Shown here one piece after another: positions 1-11,639 of a stretch of DNA of 64,000 nt; the first letter of the stretch is position 1; each line of letters opens with the position of its first letter. Location of the stretch: the NCBI RefSeq assembly GCF_037975245.1, contig NC_092576.1:25185611-25249610 (forward strand). Reading direction: 5' to 3'. The DNA comes from Apostichopus japonicus. Lineage: Eukaryota; Echinodermata; Holothuroidea; Aspidochirotida; Stichopodidae. The translations under genes and the position numbers were made by a program. The notes under the pieces were generated by a model. The model was not told the DNA's origin. It was given only the letters and a program-made list of their open reading frames with translations, and searched no databases.

Positions 1-149
1 TCACAAATGTGCTTGGATGTAACAACTTCTAAGCTGTGCTCTATCAGACCTTAAATGTGACACAATGTTACCAGAATGCAAAAATGCATTGTGGTGTTGA
101 TGATTTAACATGAACAGTTTTCTGCATGAATCTGACGTAATGTATAGTG

Positions 150-885
150 AGGGTGTACATGTTGACAAAGGTTTAACGATTTGACCTCTGATGAACCCAT
201 ATGACCTCTGACCTCCACCAAAAACAAAACCCTTCTTTAACTTAATGTAGTACTTCTACACACTAAATTAAAGATCGTCCTAAGCTTCCAGTTTTGAGAT
301 ATCGTGTTTACAAGGTTTTCACAATTTAAACACTGGTGATCCAAATGACCTTTGACCTCCACTAAAAACAAAAGGCTACTACTACTCAATGTGGTACTCC
401 TACACACTAAGTATGAGGTCCTCCCAAGCTTTATTTCTTGATATATCATGTTTACAAGGTTTTCACAATTTAACCCCTGGTGACATTAAATGACCTTTGA
501 CCTCCATTAAAAAACAACTCGCTACTTGAACTTAATAAGGTACACATTAAGTATGAAGTTGGTCCGAGCTTCCATTCTTGAGATATCTTGTTTACAAGGT
601 TTTAACAATTTGACCCTTGGTGACCCCAAATGACATTTAACCTTCACTAAATACAATAGGCGTCTTGTACATAAAGTGGTACTTCTACACGTCAATTATA
701 AAATTGGTCAGACCTTCCCTTCTTGAGATATCTTGTTTACAAGGTTTTCATAATTTGACCCATGATGACCCCAATTGACCTCCACCAAGAACAATAGACT
801 TCTTGTACTTAATGTGGTACTTCTACACACTAAATATGAAATTGGTCTGACCTTCTCTTCTTGAGATAGCGTGTTTACAAGCAGG
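150..885. repeat. ~145-bp tandem array (satellite-like)
   Basis: A diverged unit recurs with anchors 'gtttacaaggtttt' or its variants near 161, 305, 450, 590, 735 and 870, a spacing of about 135-145 bases. Each unit contains a TGACC-rich block, a 'ccaccaaaaacaaaa'-type A-rich block, a 'gtggtacttctacacac' block and 'cttgagatat'. The last copy breaks off at about 880 into a CA-rich tract. The left end may extend beyond what I aligned, and possibly beyond the window. Short minus-strand peptides that repeat one another here come from the array and are not genes. Confidence 0.88.
202..503 (-). promoter_or_regulatory. three perfect DR1-type nuclear-receptor half-site pairs inside the array
   Basis: TGACCT-N-TGACCT occurs at 202-214, 346-358 and 491-503. 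On the minus strand this is AGGTCA-N-AGGTCA, the DR1 arrangement recognised by RXR heterodimers, HNF4 and COUP-TF type receptors. The fourth unit has a damaged version near 630-645 and the fifth keeps one half-site near 776. The motif is clear in the sequence, but any binding is inference because the sites sit in repeated DNA with no gene next to them. Confidence 0.3.
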
Positions 886-896
886 GCGTCACAAAC

Positions 897-932
897 GCAC
901 TCACACACACTCACCCACACACACACACTCAA
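897..932. repeat. CA-rich microsatellite
   Basis: Imperfect (CA)n tract with TCAC interruptions. It directly follows the broken last unit of the 145-bp array. Confidence 0.85.
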
Positions 933-959
933 TCGCTCTCTCTAATCATGTATATAATA

Positions 960-2100
960 CTTATAAACTTATGACGAAAATAAGACGTACTTCACTGGCT
1001 TTTCTATTATATTTTTTATATTTTTATTATCTCTTTTACTTAAATAATAATACATATGAAGTAACAATCTTTCATGAACTACGCCAAACCAATTTGTTTT
1101 CTCACATGTCAAGAATATTTCCTTTATTGTTCGGACTGAAAGGAAGACCCGTATTATAGAAATATTATTCTGCTTGTTGGATTGTTTAAAGGTTTCATAT
1201 CAATAAGTAAATCAAAAACTATTCTTCGTTCTGTCGGTCAATAAAATAAAATATCAATGTACAATTTTTATATCGTGTTTGATTCTATATTAAGGGTGTG
1301 TTTTTTTTTTATAAGTTAATGGACATCGCATTGTTTTCATTTAGTATATAGTTCATCGTCAGGAAAACCAATTTAATTGATCGAATCTCATTCCTAGTCC
1401 CCTAACATTGAGATTAAAACTAAGTTATCAAGAAAATGCCACGTCTCGTGAAATATTATAAGTTCCTTCGAAAGAGAATGTGTACTACACCATATTGGTT
1501 ACACGAGTTTGGGCGTACTTTACGTTGTGTACAGGATGTCCTGCAGCAATTGTTTATTCGGTGTTCGATATAGGCAAGACGAAGAGAGGAAGAGGGGAAT
1601 ACATCTTTAAATTTATTGTGGTTTTTGTTTGTGTTTGTGCTTTTTTGGAATGAATTGAATTGAAAGCTATGTGATATAACATAAGAGAAGGTAGCAATTG
1701 TGGTGAAACACCAATCATACTTTGTATATTAACTTTAAAATAATAATTTATCCATCTCATCACGCAGGTATCACAGAGCGACGTCAAACCTTGTTCCAGA
1801 TAAAGTACGTGGAGTGTATAAATAATACACTCCTCGCTATTAAATGTCGAGACTTTATTTAAATTAAAATAAAATTGCACATTTCCCTAGCGAATGCTTC
1901 CAAGTATTCCTCCTGTTAATAAGTTATTGTTCTCGGTTAAATATATGTGTGTGTCGATATAGTAGTTCTTTGCAATATTTTGCAAAGCTTTTTAATTGAG
2001 ACTGATTTGAACTGAATACCTTCATGGTTTATTTCATTTCTGTCGCCTTTCTTTCTTTTTTCTAAATTATTTCGATTCTTCCATTTCTTTTCCCCCTGGT
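960..2100. other. AT-rich stretch without a recognised gene
   Basis: No ORF with protein-like composition and no splice-bounded exon seen. A perfect 9-bp hairpin lies at 1811-1833 and is listed separately. Confidence 0.6.
1811..1833. other. perfect 9-bp hairpin
   Basis: GGAGTGTAT at 1811-1819 pairs exactly with ATACACTCC at 1825-1833 across the 5-base loop AAATA. It could be chance in AT-rich DNA. Confidence 0.6.
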
Positions 2101-2107
2101 AATTGGT

Positions 2108-2520
2108 GAGTGCGTCGTGGTCAAGTGGTTAAGGCTGTGGACTTGTGATCTAAGTATTACAGGTTCGAGCCCTGGCCAGACCATTGCGTTGTGTCCTTGG
2201 GCAAGGCGCTTTATCTCCATTGCCTCTCTTCACCCAGGTGTATAAATGGGGACTTGCGGGGTAACTTGTAAATATAGTTGCGTGCGCCGGTTTGTGGCTG
2301 CACCCTATGGAAAAGTCCACCGGGGGACACGTGGTTGTGGTGCACTTTGGTGCCCCAGGAGATATTGATTGAATTGTGCACACTTTGGTGTGAAGGTGTG
2401 TCAAGTTACCAATGACCAGTTACCAATGTTACCAATGACCAGGGTTGTAAAGTCGTGTGAGAGGACCTTGGCCCTGAACAAGACTGTAAACCTAAATAAT
2501 AAATAAATAATAAATACATA
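2108..2520 (+). repeat. tRNA-derived SINE (Ser/Leu-tRNA-like head)
   Basis: The head resembles a Ser or Leu tRNA D-arm ('tggtcaagtggttaaggc'), with a Pol III box A at 2118-2128 and a box B (GGTTCGAGCCC) at 2162-2172. A tRNA-unrelated body follows, including 'gtccttgggcaaggcgctt' near 2191, a string shared by many marine-animal SINEs as I know them. The body carries a small internal duplication of 'taccaatgaccag' around 2407-2442. The copy ends in an AATAAATAA-type tail at about 2494-2520. I could not define target-site duplications. It is non-coding: it would be transcribed by Pol III and mobilised by a LINE reverse transcriptase. The 84-codon minus-strand frame here is a shadow. Confidence 0.85.
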
Positions 2521-3960
2521 AGTGAAGACAGTTGGGTGTTTCTATCTTGAATATTTCATCTCCGTTGATGAAGGTGGCATAAATAAGGTACCATATCATA
2601 TTAAGCAACTACTGTTAAGACAAGTATATACTTTGCAGTGTGCTAATTCCCACACGTTAGTTGCTATATGGCGCAACCAACAGTTAACATTGGCTTAATA
2701 TAGCTATCGCGTTTTAGTCTGACCTTTGTCCTCCCTGTGCATGCATGCATACGGTTATACACGCTCGCTCACAGCAATATATGCACAAACTGTATGCACG
2801 TTGATATAATATGTTGGAAAACGACAGCGCCATTTCCTTCTAAGCCTCTCACCGAAAACAAAGTGTATGGAACACACATTTTGCCAACCATTACGGACGT
2901 CTCTCTTCTTTAAATGTAGTATAGTATTTTAGTACACAAAACAATACCGTGGTTCCTGTTTAGTCGAAAGAGACACTATCTTAGATAAATTGATGTGAAA
3001 GTTAGCAGATTCTCACTGACCACAAACGTGATGCGTAAAAGCGTATAAACGTACATGTCACAGTATGACGTCATTCTGCGGAGTGTGCCGCGAACGCAAA
3101 ACGATAGCAATTGACTTTCATCGTATACTTCTCGTAAGAAAATGCACCATTTATTAACTTCACTCTTCCAATAACCATGCAGTAACAAGAGCACGAAATG
3201 GTTGTCAGAATTGTTCACGCATTTGTTAAATCATTTTGGTAGCGATTCTTCAATGAAAGGTAAATTAAAAACTGCTTAAACGTCTGGTCATATTTCGTAA
3301 GATTCGCTGATAAGATCCACAATTGAACTGCCTACTTTGTCAAATATGTCGACATATCGGGTATTTCTTCATTTATTGTTGCAATTAATCGTGTTTGCAT
3401 TTCGTAATATCTGCGAACCGTTGGGAGGATCGTAATCTTAAAAAAGGATATACCTTTCTTTCTTTTTGATCTGTAACGCTTATAAGTGGGATGAAGATCT
3501 GGAGCTGATTTGTTTAAATCCACAGATGAGACTAATCTTTAGTCACTTTAGATTTAATCATGAAGGATATAGTCTGTACTTAAACCTCTTTCACTCACAT
3601 TTGTTTCGCAAGCTTGTCACAAACACCAAGGGAAATCAGTTTGTATGTTAATAAATAAATACGTAAAGTCATACACGGCAACATGTTCACACTGTATTTA
3701 TAAAATATGCATTTTTCTTTCTGTCCTTTTTCTACAGACAATATGTTTGGACGATGCAAATGCATGTTGTGTCAACATTTTTTTTCGCTTCTTAACGGTG
3801 GCAAAGGGCTTAACGGAATGTAAACCAGGGAAAATACATTCTTGTGTATTTTATTTGAGTAACACTTTCAACGATTTTATTTCTTTGATGTTGTCGTTGA
3901 AAATTGTACAATTGTTTCCTGCTTAAAACTGCACGCTCAGCTAATGATTGCGATTTTACA
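2521..3960. other. intergenic or intronic stretch without a recognised gene
   Basis: Several 60-90 codon frames, but none with splice support or a recognisable motif. An alternating purine-pyrimidine patch 'gtgcatgcatgcatac' lies near 2738-2753. Confidence 0.55.
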
Positions 3961-3971
3961 GCAATATTATA

Positions 3972-3973
<2 letters not shown>

Positions 3974-4042
<69 letters not shown>
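3974..4042. repeat. (TA)n microsatellite
   Basis: About 65 bases of nearly pure TA with a TGTA interruption at the 3' end. It accounts for the poly-Ile/Tyr translation in a 196-codon forward frame, which is not a gene. Confidence 0.97.
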
Positions 4043-4044
4043 CA

Positions 4045-5385
4045 AAAGTACTGATATACTGGTATTATATATCATTTTGACACTACGAGTTATGCCAACA
4101 AAGGGAAATATTGATAATCAATCAGTTACGTCCATAATTCATAAATCCCGTTTTAAATTGATCGGTCGTCGAATAATCGAAACCGACATTTGGTCTTTAA
4201 CTGTAAATGAAGTCGCAAAAGAAAACGGGTATAAAACGAAACGACTTGATAGGCCTCTGGGTGTTCACAAACCGCCCAACCCTTGTCTGGCCGAAAGAGT
4301 TATCACAAAAAATAAGGGATCAGGCATACTATTGTATTTTTCCTTGCCTTTTCTTATGGTTTTGTCTTTTTGTCAATATGATTACAATTTTCTCTCTTCT
4401 TCTTTTATATATATTTATATTTTTCCTATACTTTATTTTAGCATTTTTTCCCATTCGATATACTTTCTTCCTTGTTTTATTTTTTATATTTTTCATTTTC
4501 TCTATAAGTCTTGTCTATCGTGCTTTTCAATTAATTGATGATTGCCGTTCATAGCAACATGTTTAAAAATGTGGAGCGTTGAACCTTTCAAATTAAACAA
4601 AGGCCATTTTCTCAGTGTGGTAATCACTGCTTTGATCGCACTTTTGTCCTCCTCTCACAACATCTGCCGCTCACAGTGGTGGTAATCTCGGAATAAGGGG
4701 GTTTGATTGGGCTAATGGCGCATGCAACTTTTTGGAGAACTCGAATAAATAATTACAGTTGTGTATATATTTTAATACTCAAATACTGAATTGTATCCCA
4801 ACATTCGTCATATTTCGTAAATTTCCTTGATGTAAAGAAATATTACGACATCATTTATTCAAATTTCGCCTGTATGAATTCAATCGTTGGTTTACATACT
4901 TTTTGTAAAAGTTTTGACTGCGATATTTCCACACATCGAATAAAGACAATATAGATAGGCTTATTTTTTGGACCTGCACGTTGATATTTCATCTCACATT
5001 GTGCCATTTAGATCGGATTCCCTTCCAGGATTCGTCTTAACATACGCTTTAAGCTTGTACCATTCGTTCGGTTATCAATACTATTGTAGCGTAATTATAT
5101 TTTCAAAGTTGTAAAGAAGTTCATTGTAGGTGTGCTGCAAGGTAATTGCAATCATCGTAACTTAGTGACATCGATTCATTATTAGTTTACTTGCTGTAAA
5201 GGTTAATATTGCATTGTAGGGTTAGTTTCTTGAACATCTAACAAGATGTTGTCACCGTGTGGTACATTCAAGCAATTTCATCGATTGCGCTAATCATAAG
5301 AAAGTTGGAAGGAGACGTTTTCTATAGGAGATGGATTTATTGCAGCTTTCCAACCGTCAAGATAACATGATAGTTATTGAGAAGC
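4045..5385. other. AT-rich stretch without a recognised gene
   Basis: The forward frame at 4080-4330 has a mixed composition ending in a Phe/Leu/Ile-rich run that only reflects T-rich DNA. No motif recognised. Confidence 0.5.
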
Positions 5386-5389
5386 AATT

Positions 5390-5530
5390 ATTCAATTGGC
5401 TCAGTGAGTAGAGCTTTACACTTTACACCAGGCTTCCCATATGCGTACGTGAATCCTTGCCTTTAGTCAGAGGGTCGAAATATTCTTAACGACCGGCATG
5501 TTTGCAGCCATCATCCACTGAATACGTGGC
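5390..5530 (+). repeat. degenerate tRNA-like SINE fragment
   Basis: 'ttggctcagtgagtagagc' matches a tRNA D-arm/box A, and about 50 bases on, 'gtacgtgaatccttgcc' is a damaged box B. The following 'gtcgaaatattcttaacgac' and 'gtggcctggtgaggagc' look like SINE body. No tail or target duplication identified, so it is probably an old truncated copy. Confidence 0.45.
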
Positions 5531-7500
5531 CTGGTGAGGAGCTATTCTCCTAAAATTGTAACGAAGGATACGTTTAAGATACACAATCGTATGATCTATT
5601 TCTCATGAATTGATTAGTTCTTCTTGTTGGTATGTTTGTTGCAGCTCATTTGACACATTTTAGAAAACAATAATTTAACTGTCCTGGAGATATACATGGG
5701 CTCCATGAAACTTCAAAAAAAAAATTATTTCACCAAAAAAGGTATTGAAGATGTTAACAATACAACAGCAAATATTTCCACGCTAATTAAGCAACGAAAA
5801 AAGTCGAGAAATATTATCGTTCGATGTAGTATATTTCAAGTGTAAAGACATCTGTATTATTATAGTTGATACATAAGATAATACAGGTTAGTTTCGGATT
5901 CTTCATACCTTCTGTTACAAGAGTTCAATTAGCACAGCAAAACTCTTTGTCGATTGTTTTATAATTGTTTTATAATTACTTCTTAAGTCTACACTCAAAT
6001 TGTTTGTCAGTAAATAATCCTTGGTAGAGACATACCTGTCACTGAGTTTTGTTTGCCATTGTATTACTTTTACCAAGTGGCGGGGTGACAGCAAGCACGT
6101 ATATGGGCTCTAACTTTCTTTGCCGGAACGCTTTTGATAGTTTAACCCATTGCCAGCTGTACTTTACAATGACGAATCAAGAAAAAATGTATAACTTAAG
6201 AGTTTGATGCTTACGGACAAAGCTTATTTCATGTCATATAATCATGTATAGTTCGGACGTTAACAACTGGATATTTTCCCTTCAAGTACTCTAGACCTCA
6301 GAATCAATATTTATGTTTAAAATGGCTAACACTATTCATTATAATAAACTACATTTTGTTTCCATTTGATTGCAGTTGTATGGATTTGTCGAAGCATTGC
6401 CTCTGAAAGATATGTTAAATTAAAAAAAAATACTGTGTCGTATTTTTTTATCGAAACGGTATCAATAAACTAGATGAAATAGAATGTTCCTAAACGAACA
6501 AAAGTAGAAGACAAGAAAAAAATATTATGGATAGTCAGTCCTGTATCCAGATCAATCTCAATCTCATATGCCTACACGAATGTGCCAGTATTAAATGGCT
6601 TGATAAACATGTTGCAAACTTAAAACGGAACGAAAAGTACAGATTCAGATGCTTCATTATAACACAATTTTGATTTTTTTTCTACCTTGCTTGACAATTT
6701 TCAACCTATCCAATAAATAAAGTCAGTAGTAAAAAATAAGTTTCAATCAATCTGTTCTTCCTGAAAAATATAATAAGCAAAACGAAGCGTTACTTTAAAT
6801 ATTTCAAAGCAGTTACATCGTTACCAACGATCTGAGTGGGTACAATGTGATTCTTCCTGTTCCGATTCTGCAGTTGTAATTGTAAGAAGAATGCATTACA
6901 CATTCATCGCTCTTTGTAATAACATAAATATAATTCAATACCATTAAAGGAAGTTTATGTGTTTGTACAGTACGATTCCAATTTATATACAAGGAAATTC
7001 ATGAGAGACGGAACAGCAAGACAACACCTAGTTGTGGAGAACACTAATTATATTTGAAGTTTGAACATTCCTTACATGTTATTCCCCATAGGTTAAAATA
7101 TGGATTTTTTAAAAATAATTTTGCATCTAATCCTCATTACCGAAACCATTTTTATTCTGCTTGGAGGGCAGATCCCCGCAGTAGACTCAAAATGTTTGCA
7201 CACCCCATTCCAAAGTTCCAATTCGTAAACTTTTAATACAAGCTTTAATTCAACTAAAATGACAAGACAAGCTCTCGGGTGGAGGGCTGAAGATGTGCGG
7301 ATGCACAAAATGTCCATGCCACAGCAAGTTAAAGACTTTGATAGCCTACCTATTCCCCCTTTTTCTTTACTGTAGTTTGAAGTAGTACATATTTACATAT
7401 ATCTGTAAAATCAAGAATGACAGGGCAATGGATAATCTGGTCTAAGGCTAAATTTTGCAAAGGATTTTCCAGTTTGCAAATTAAGATTATACATAAAGTA
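5531..7500. other. AT-rich stretch without a recognised gene
   Basis: Nothing seen beyond short A and T runs. Confidence 0.55.
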
Positions 7501-7506
7501 GTACGT

Positions 7507-7528
7507 TCAAACAACAACAACAACAACT
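7507..7528. repeat. (CAA)n microsatellite
   Basis: Seven CAA/AAC units in a row. Confidence 0.9.
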
Positions 7529-7876
7529 GGAGATATCTGGTTAGCCTACATTATTTATTTCACTTAAGACCCATAACTTAATTTGGACAATATTTGGACG
7601 TGTTATCATGGAGAATTTTAAGACGTAAATTAATATGACTAGAATGAACACAAATCATCGTAACGATGGCAGGGCAGTTGTATTTTCTATTAATCGTCGT
7701 GACTGCAAATAATGGAAGCAATATATATATGCACAATCACATATTGGCATTTATTGCAATTTTATTCCATTTAATTAGACCTTTGTCACAATTACATTTT
7801 TGTATTACTCACAACTTATTTTCCGATTACTCTGCATTCCATTCCAGTAATTTCAACATATATTAAAAATATAATT

Positions 7877-7994
7877 TAATACTTGACTAAGGATTATATC
7901 ACAGCTACCCGACATGAAAATTTTGACTGCGTCTGCTGACGAATAATAAAGTACTTTTACATGATGTGTAAAACAACGAAAACTAAGAGGAAAT
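7877..7994 (+). repeat. dispersed AT-rich repeat, copy 1
   Basis: Carries an ordered set of short blocks: 'aatacttgac', then 'gtctgctgacga', then 'taaagtacttttacatgat', then 'gaaaactaag'. The same order recurs at 8511-8620 and 8786-8905. The sequence upstream of copies 1 and 2 is also loosely alike (T-rich, 'cacattttctcat'-like), which suggests a larger duplicated segment. Confidence 0.6.
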
Positions 7995-8510
7995 GTCCAT
8001 CAGATTGGAATATAAATTAAGTATACTAATTAACTTAGACTTTCTAACAAATTTAAAATTAGTAACATACACACAACTTATTCCGCTGTATTTTATGTAA
8101 TCTCAATATCGTAAATAGAAATTAGAATGAAATCAATAACCGAAGGATAGCCATTTTATATTATCAGATAGTATACAGAATCAAATATATGGTCAGAAGA
8201 AATGTACATTTTCTTTGTTCCTGAAGGTACATACAGTTCACATAATATTGTTTCTTCGTTTTTATAGAACTATTCAAACCAGTTGTCAATCTACCAACAC
8301 TCCACATGTCTGTCTTAAGCTAAATATGGAAAATTCTATTCAACTTAACTTATTATTTAAATTTTATTACATATTTTCCACCCTCACATTTTCTCATCTC
8401 AAGTTTAGCGTTACCCACAGCATAGTTTTCTCTTGTAGTACATTTGCTATATAAGTTATTACTTGTCTAATGTAAAATAGAAAGAAAACAAATACAACGA
8501 ATTATTAATT

Positions 8511-8620
8511 AATACTTGACTCAGCATTGTTTTTATAGCGTCCTTACAAAGAAATTATCACGGTCTCTGATGACGAGTTATAAAAGTACTTTTGACATGA
8601 AAAAAAAGGAAAACAAGTCG
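8511..8620 (+). repeat. dispersed AT-rich repeat, copy 2
   Basis: Starts 'aatacttgactcagcattg', then 'gtctctgatgacgag', then 'aaaagtacttttgacatga'. Roughly 630 bases after copy 1. Confidence 0.6.
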
Positions 8621-8785
8621 ATTAAGCAGCCATTAAGTAGATGTTGAAGAAATGGTTATTTATTGTGAATTCACTGTATGAACTATTACGTGTCTCATGA
8701 AGGAAATTATGTACAAACAGACAACGTATTACTTATCTAATCACCAAATATTTTCCAAAATAACCTACCAAAAGTCAGTAATAAT

Positions 8786-8905
8786 TGATACTTGACAAAG
8801 AGTTATATTTACATATATCTTAGTACATGAACATTGTCACGTCTGCTGACAAGAAATATAGTACTTTTAAGATGATTTTTAGAAAACGGAAACTAAGGCA
8901 ACTTG
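8786..8905 (+). repeat. dispersed AT-rich repeat, copy 3
   Basis: Starts 'gatacttgacaaagagtta', then 'cgtctgctgacaagaaata', then 'agtacttttaagatgattt', then 'ggaaactaagg'. About 280 bases after copy 2. Confidence 0.6.
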
Positions 8906-8919
8906 CAAAATTAAGACTA

Positions 8920-11380
8920 TACGGTTTAACTGTCATGAACGATATGAGGATACAATTTATTGTTAACTGGATTCTGAATAGTACTAATTTGTTTGCCCTA
9001 CCCTTATTTCTTTGAACGATTGTACTGACTTGTTCTATTCATAAAGTAAGCCATTAACTTGACTCTGTGAAATTATCCCACGTCAATAAAGTCCAATAAA
9101 ATTAAGTTAATTTACCTGGAGTATCCAAGTTGAAACTGGATGAGGCTATCTATGCTATCAACGTATTCTTATCAACATAATATGGACAATGTATTGACAT
9201 TTCTGACGTGATATCATTATTTTTTGATGGAACAGGAGGAAACAGATTTCGAAAAAAATGCTCTGGTTTGACGTAAAAATGATAAGATGAATTTGTTATG
9301 TAAACCTTCCTAGCACCTACGTCAAAACTTTTAGAAAACTATTGCATGGAAAAATGCTTCTATAGTGTTAGATATGAACACACATCACATATTTTCGGGT
9401 TTCTCTCCATCCAAAATAATGAGCTAAGTTATAAGCTACATCGTCAACCAGTCATCGACCAATCATGAATATTCATTGACACATCACCGTGTTGGTCATT
9501 CCTTTATATAATCAGAAGTTGACATTTACTGGCTAAACAGAATTCTTCAGATATTTACATGTCGACCCTACGACTACCCCGTTACCTTCTCACTCTTAAA
9601 CCTATTTATTTTTAGTGCATATTAGTATATCATTAACTTCATGAACTTAACAAACATAAAACAAATACCATGTTAGGAAAGAATGATACAATTACCGCTC
9701 CCTTTTTCTTTTAGTAATATGTCTTTGAGGCTATACTGTGGTTAGCCGCCAGGACGATTTATATGACATTTATAATATATTATTTTAATTTACAGGGGTA
9801 TCAAAAAAAAATTAAATTTAAACTTCTTATTCCTCCTGCACACTTATTAAACAATATATATTGCTTGCTCATGATGACAATTTATTTCAATTTAACAAGT
9901 TATTTCGAAATACATTTGTTTATAAACTAGACAAACAAGAACAGGAATTATTTATTTGTGTAGAAGATGGCAATATATTGAATATATTAAAATAACAAAC
10001 ATTAATATAAGCGAACATTGAGTTGAAAAGAAGGAAAATAACAGAATAGGAATAATCTCCGACAGCAATATTCAGTACTAGCGTCATTATTGTAGGAGCT
10101 CAAAGTAAAAAGACTGACAATAATGATATACATTAAATTTGCATAGTTTGACTATTTACAAGAAGACAACCTTTGCGTACGGGACCATCTTAATTTGAGG
10201 GTAAGGGTAGGCGTTGTTGCCCGAACTTTGAATTTTGAAAACTTTACTAAACGAGTCACATGCAACATGTTGATGCTGGTTGCCGGTGTGATTTTGTTGC
10301 AGTTGTCATTTGTAGGAAATGGCGTACCTGGAATAGTTGACACCTTGGAGCTGATCCATCCTTTGTGACCCCGTGTAGGGGATGCCATCCTGATGGAGGA
10401 TTTTACTTATTGTTTAAGTAAGTTGGCAATCGTCTTTGTCTCGCTACGTTTTCATTATGTTCGATATATTCATGCGCGATTCGTTGACGATTCGGACAAG
10501 AATCGGGACAGATTCTGGAGATAATCAGGAAAGATTTGAGCAAGAATCGAACACAATTCTGGCAAAAATCGAAGAACATTCGGCCAAGCGACAGCATATT
10601 AATTTTCTGTCTCGAGTCTGCCCGAAGTATTTAACAACTCCTACCTCGTACGTCTATTGCAGTAGCGTTACTATTTTCATCACCTTGAGTGGTTTTATTT
10701 TCCCTTCGATGCTACCCTAGCCCGTTGCCAGTCTGTATCCCTGCAGAGAAATTCAATTTATTTAGAAATATGTAATCTTCCATAATTTTTGTTCCTACAG
10801 TGACGTCTTCTTTCACTATGCTTCTCTTGCTTTAAATCTGATAGTTGAAATTCGTTGTTTTATATTTCTTTGTGTCTGTCCTGGAATGAACAAGTGATAT
10901 ATGGTAAAGTGAGATATTAATATGATTTGGCATAGTTCAGGTAAAACTATATATAGGACACATCGTGACAGAATTATATAATAATTACTTACCGGAAATC
11001 GCTCCGGAATTTCTGCACCTGTGTAAGGTATAAGGTATATAAACATTATCGATACTCATGAACGATGTGTATATATTAAATAATAAAATATGTCTATTAA
11101 AATCAATAGATCCAGACCGACATAGAAAACATTACATATCCGATATAAAATACCACAGACCATATACTTTAAGTTTAACATTAAAGTATAAAAGGCTTCG
11201 AACAAAATATTGAAAATGTATTCGATTTTAATGATACCTTTATGTATTAAAATTTAACAAAAATGCAATACATCATAATGGTGACAATTTCGCGTTAGAA
11301 GACGTCTAGTTTTCAGCGGTTTGTGGAACTGACAAAGTCGTGTGCTTTAGAGTGTGGATTTATTCAGTTGTAGGCGGTGT
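8920..11380. other. stretch without a supported gene
   Basis: The 10150-10390 region is less AT-rich and has an open minus-strand frame (78 codons), but no motif or splice site decides for or against coding. Around 10480-10570 there are recurring 'gaatcg/gattcg' words every 12-15 bases, a possible worn minisatellite. Confidence 0.45.
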
Positions 11381-11383
11381 AGA

Positions 11384-11437
11384 GGGGGTGTTTGGGGTGT
11401 GAATTGGTGTGAATCTGGGCTTTAGGAGGGGCTGGGG
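11384..11437 (+). other. possible G-quadruplex-forming run
   Basis: G5, G4, G3, G4 and G4 runs occur within 54 bases (11384-88, 11394-97, 11417-19, 11428-31, 11434-37) in an otherwise G-poor neighbourhood. One loop is long (about 19 bases), so folding would be weaker than in a canonical quadruplex. Confidence 0.4.
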
Positions 11438-11585
11438 ACTGAGCCCTTTGGCCAAACATTAGGTTAAACAATATATGAAAGATTGGAAAAACACAAGTAT
11501 GCAATAGTCAATATTTGATTTCCAATATCACTACATGTATAATATCATATCCTATCTAAGGAATATAATAATAATAAGAAGAAAT

Positions 11586-11628
11586 TACATTTATATAGCG
11601 CTTAATACAGCGTTTCATAGCGCTTAAC
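11586..11628. repeat. 'ATTTATATAGCGCTTA' repeat motif
   Basis: The string 'catttatatagcgctt' with a second 'catagcgctta' about 30 bases on is a motif I know from high-copy non-coding repeats in fish and marine invertebrates. AGCGCT is self-complementary. The element's limits are not visible. Confidence 0.45.
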
Positions 11629-11639
11629 AAATTAGGAAA

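Noticed and set aside
237-932. minus-strand peptides with a repeated LVCRSTTLS segment
   Set aside because: The repetition follows the 145-bp tandem array, so it reflects DNA repeats and not a repeated protein domain.
2150-2404. 84-codon minus-strand frame rich in Thr, Pro and Cys
   Set aside because: Wholly inside the tRNA-derived SINE.
3948-4538. 196-codon forward reading frame
   Set aside because: The first third is translated (TA)n and the last third is a Phe/Leu/Ile run from T-rich DNA. No domain, no splice signal.
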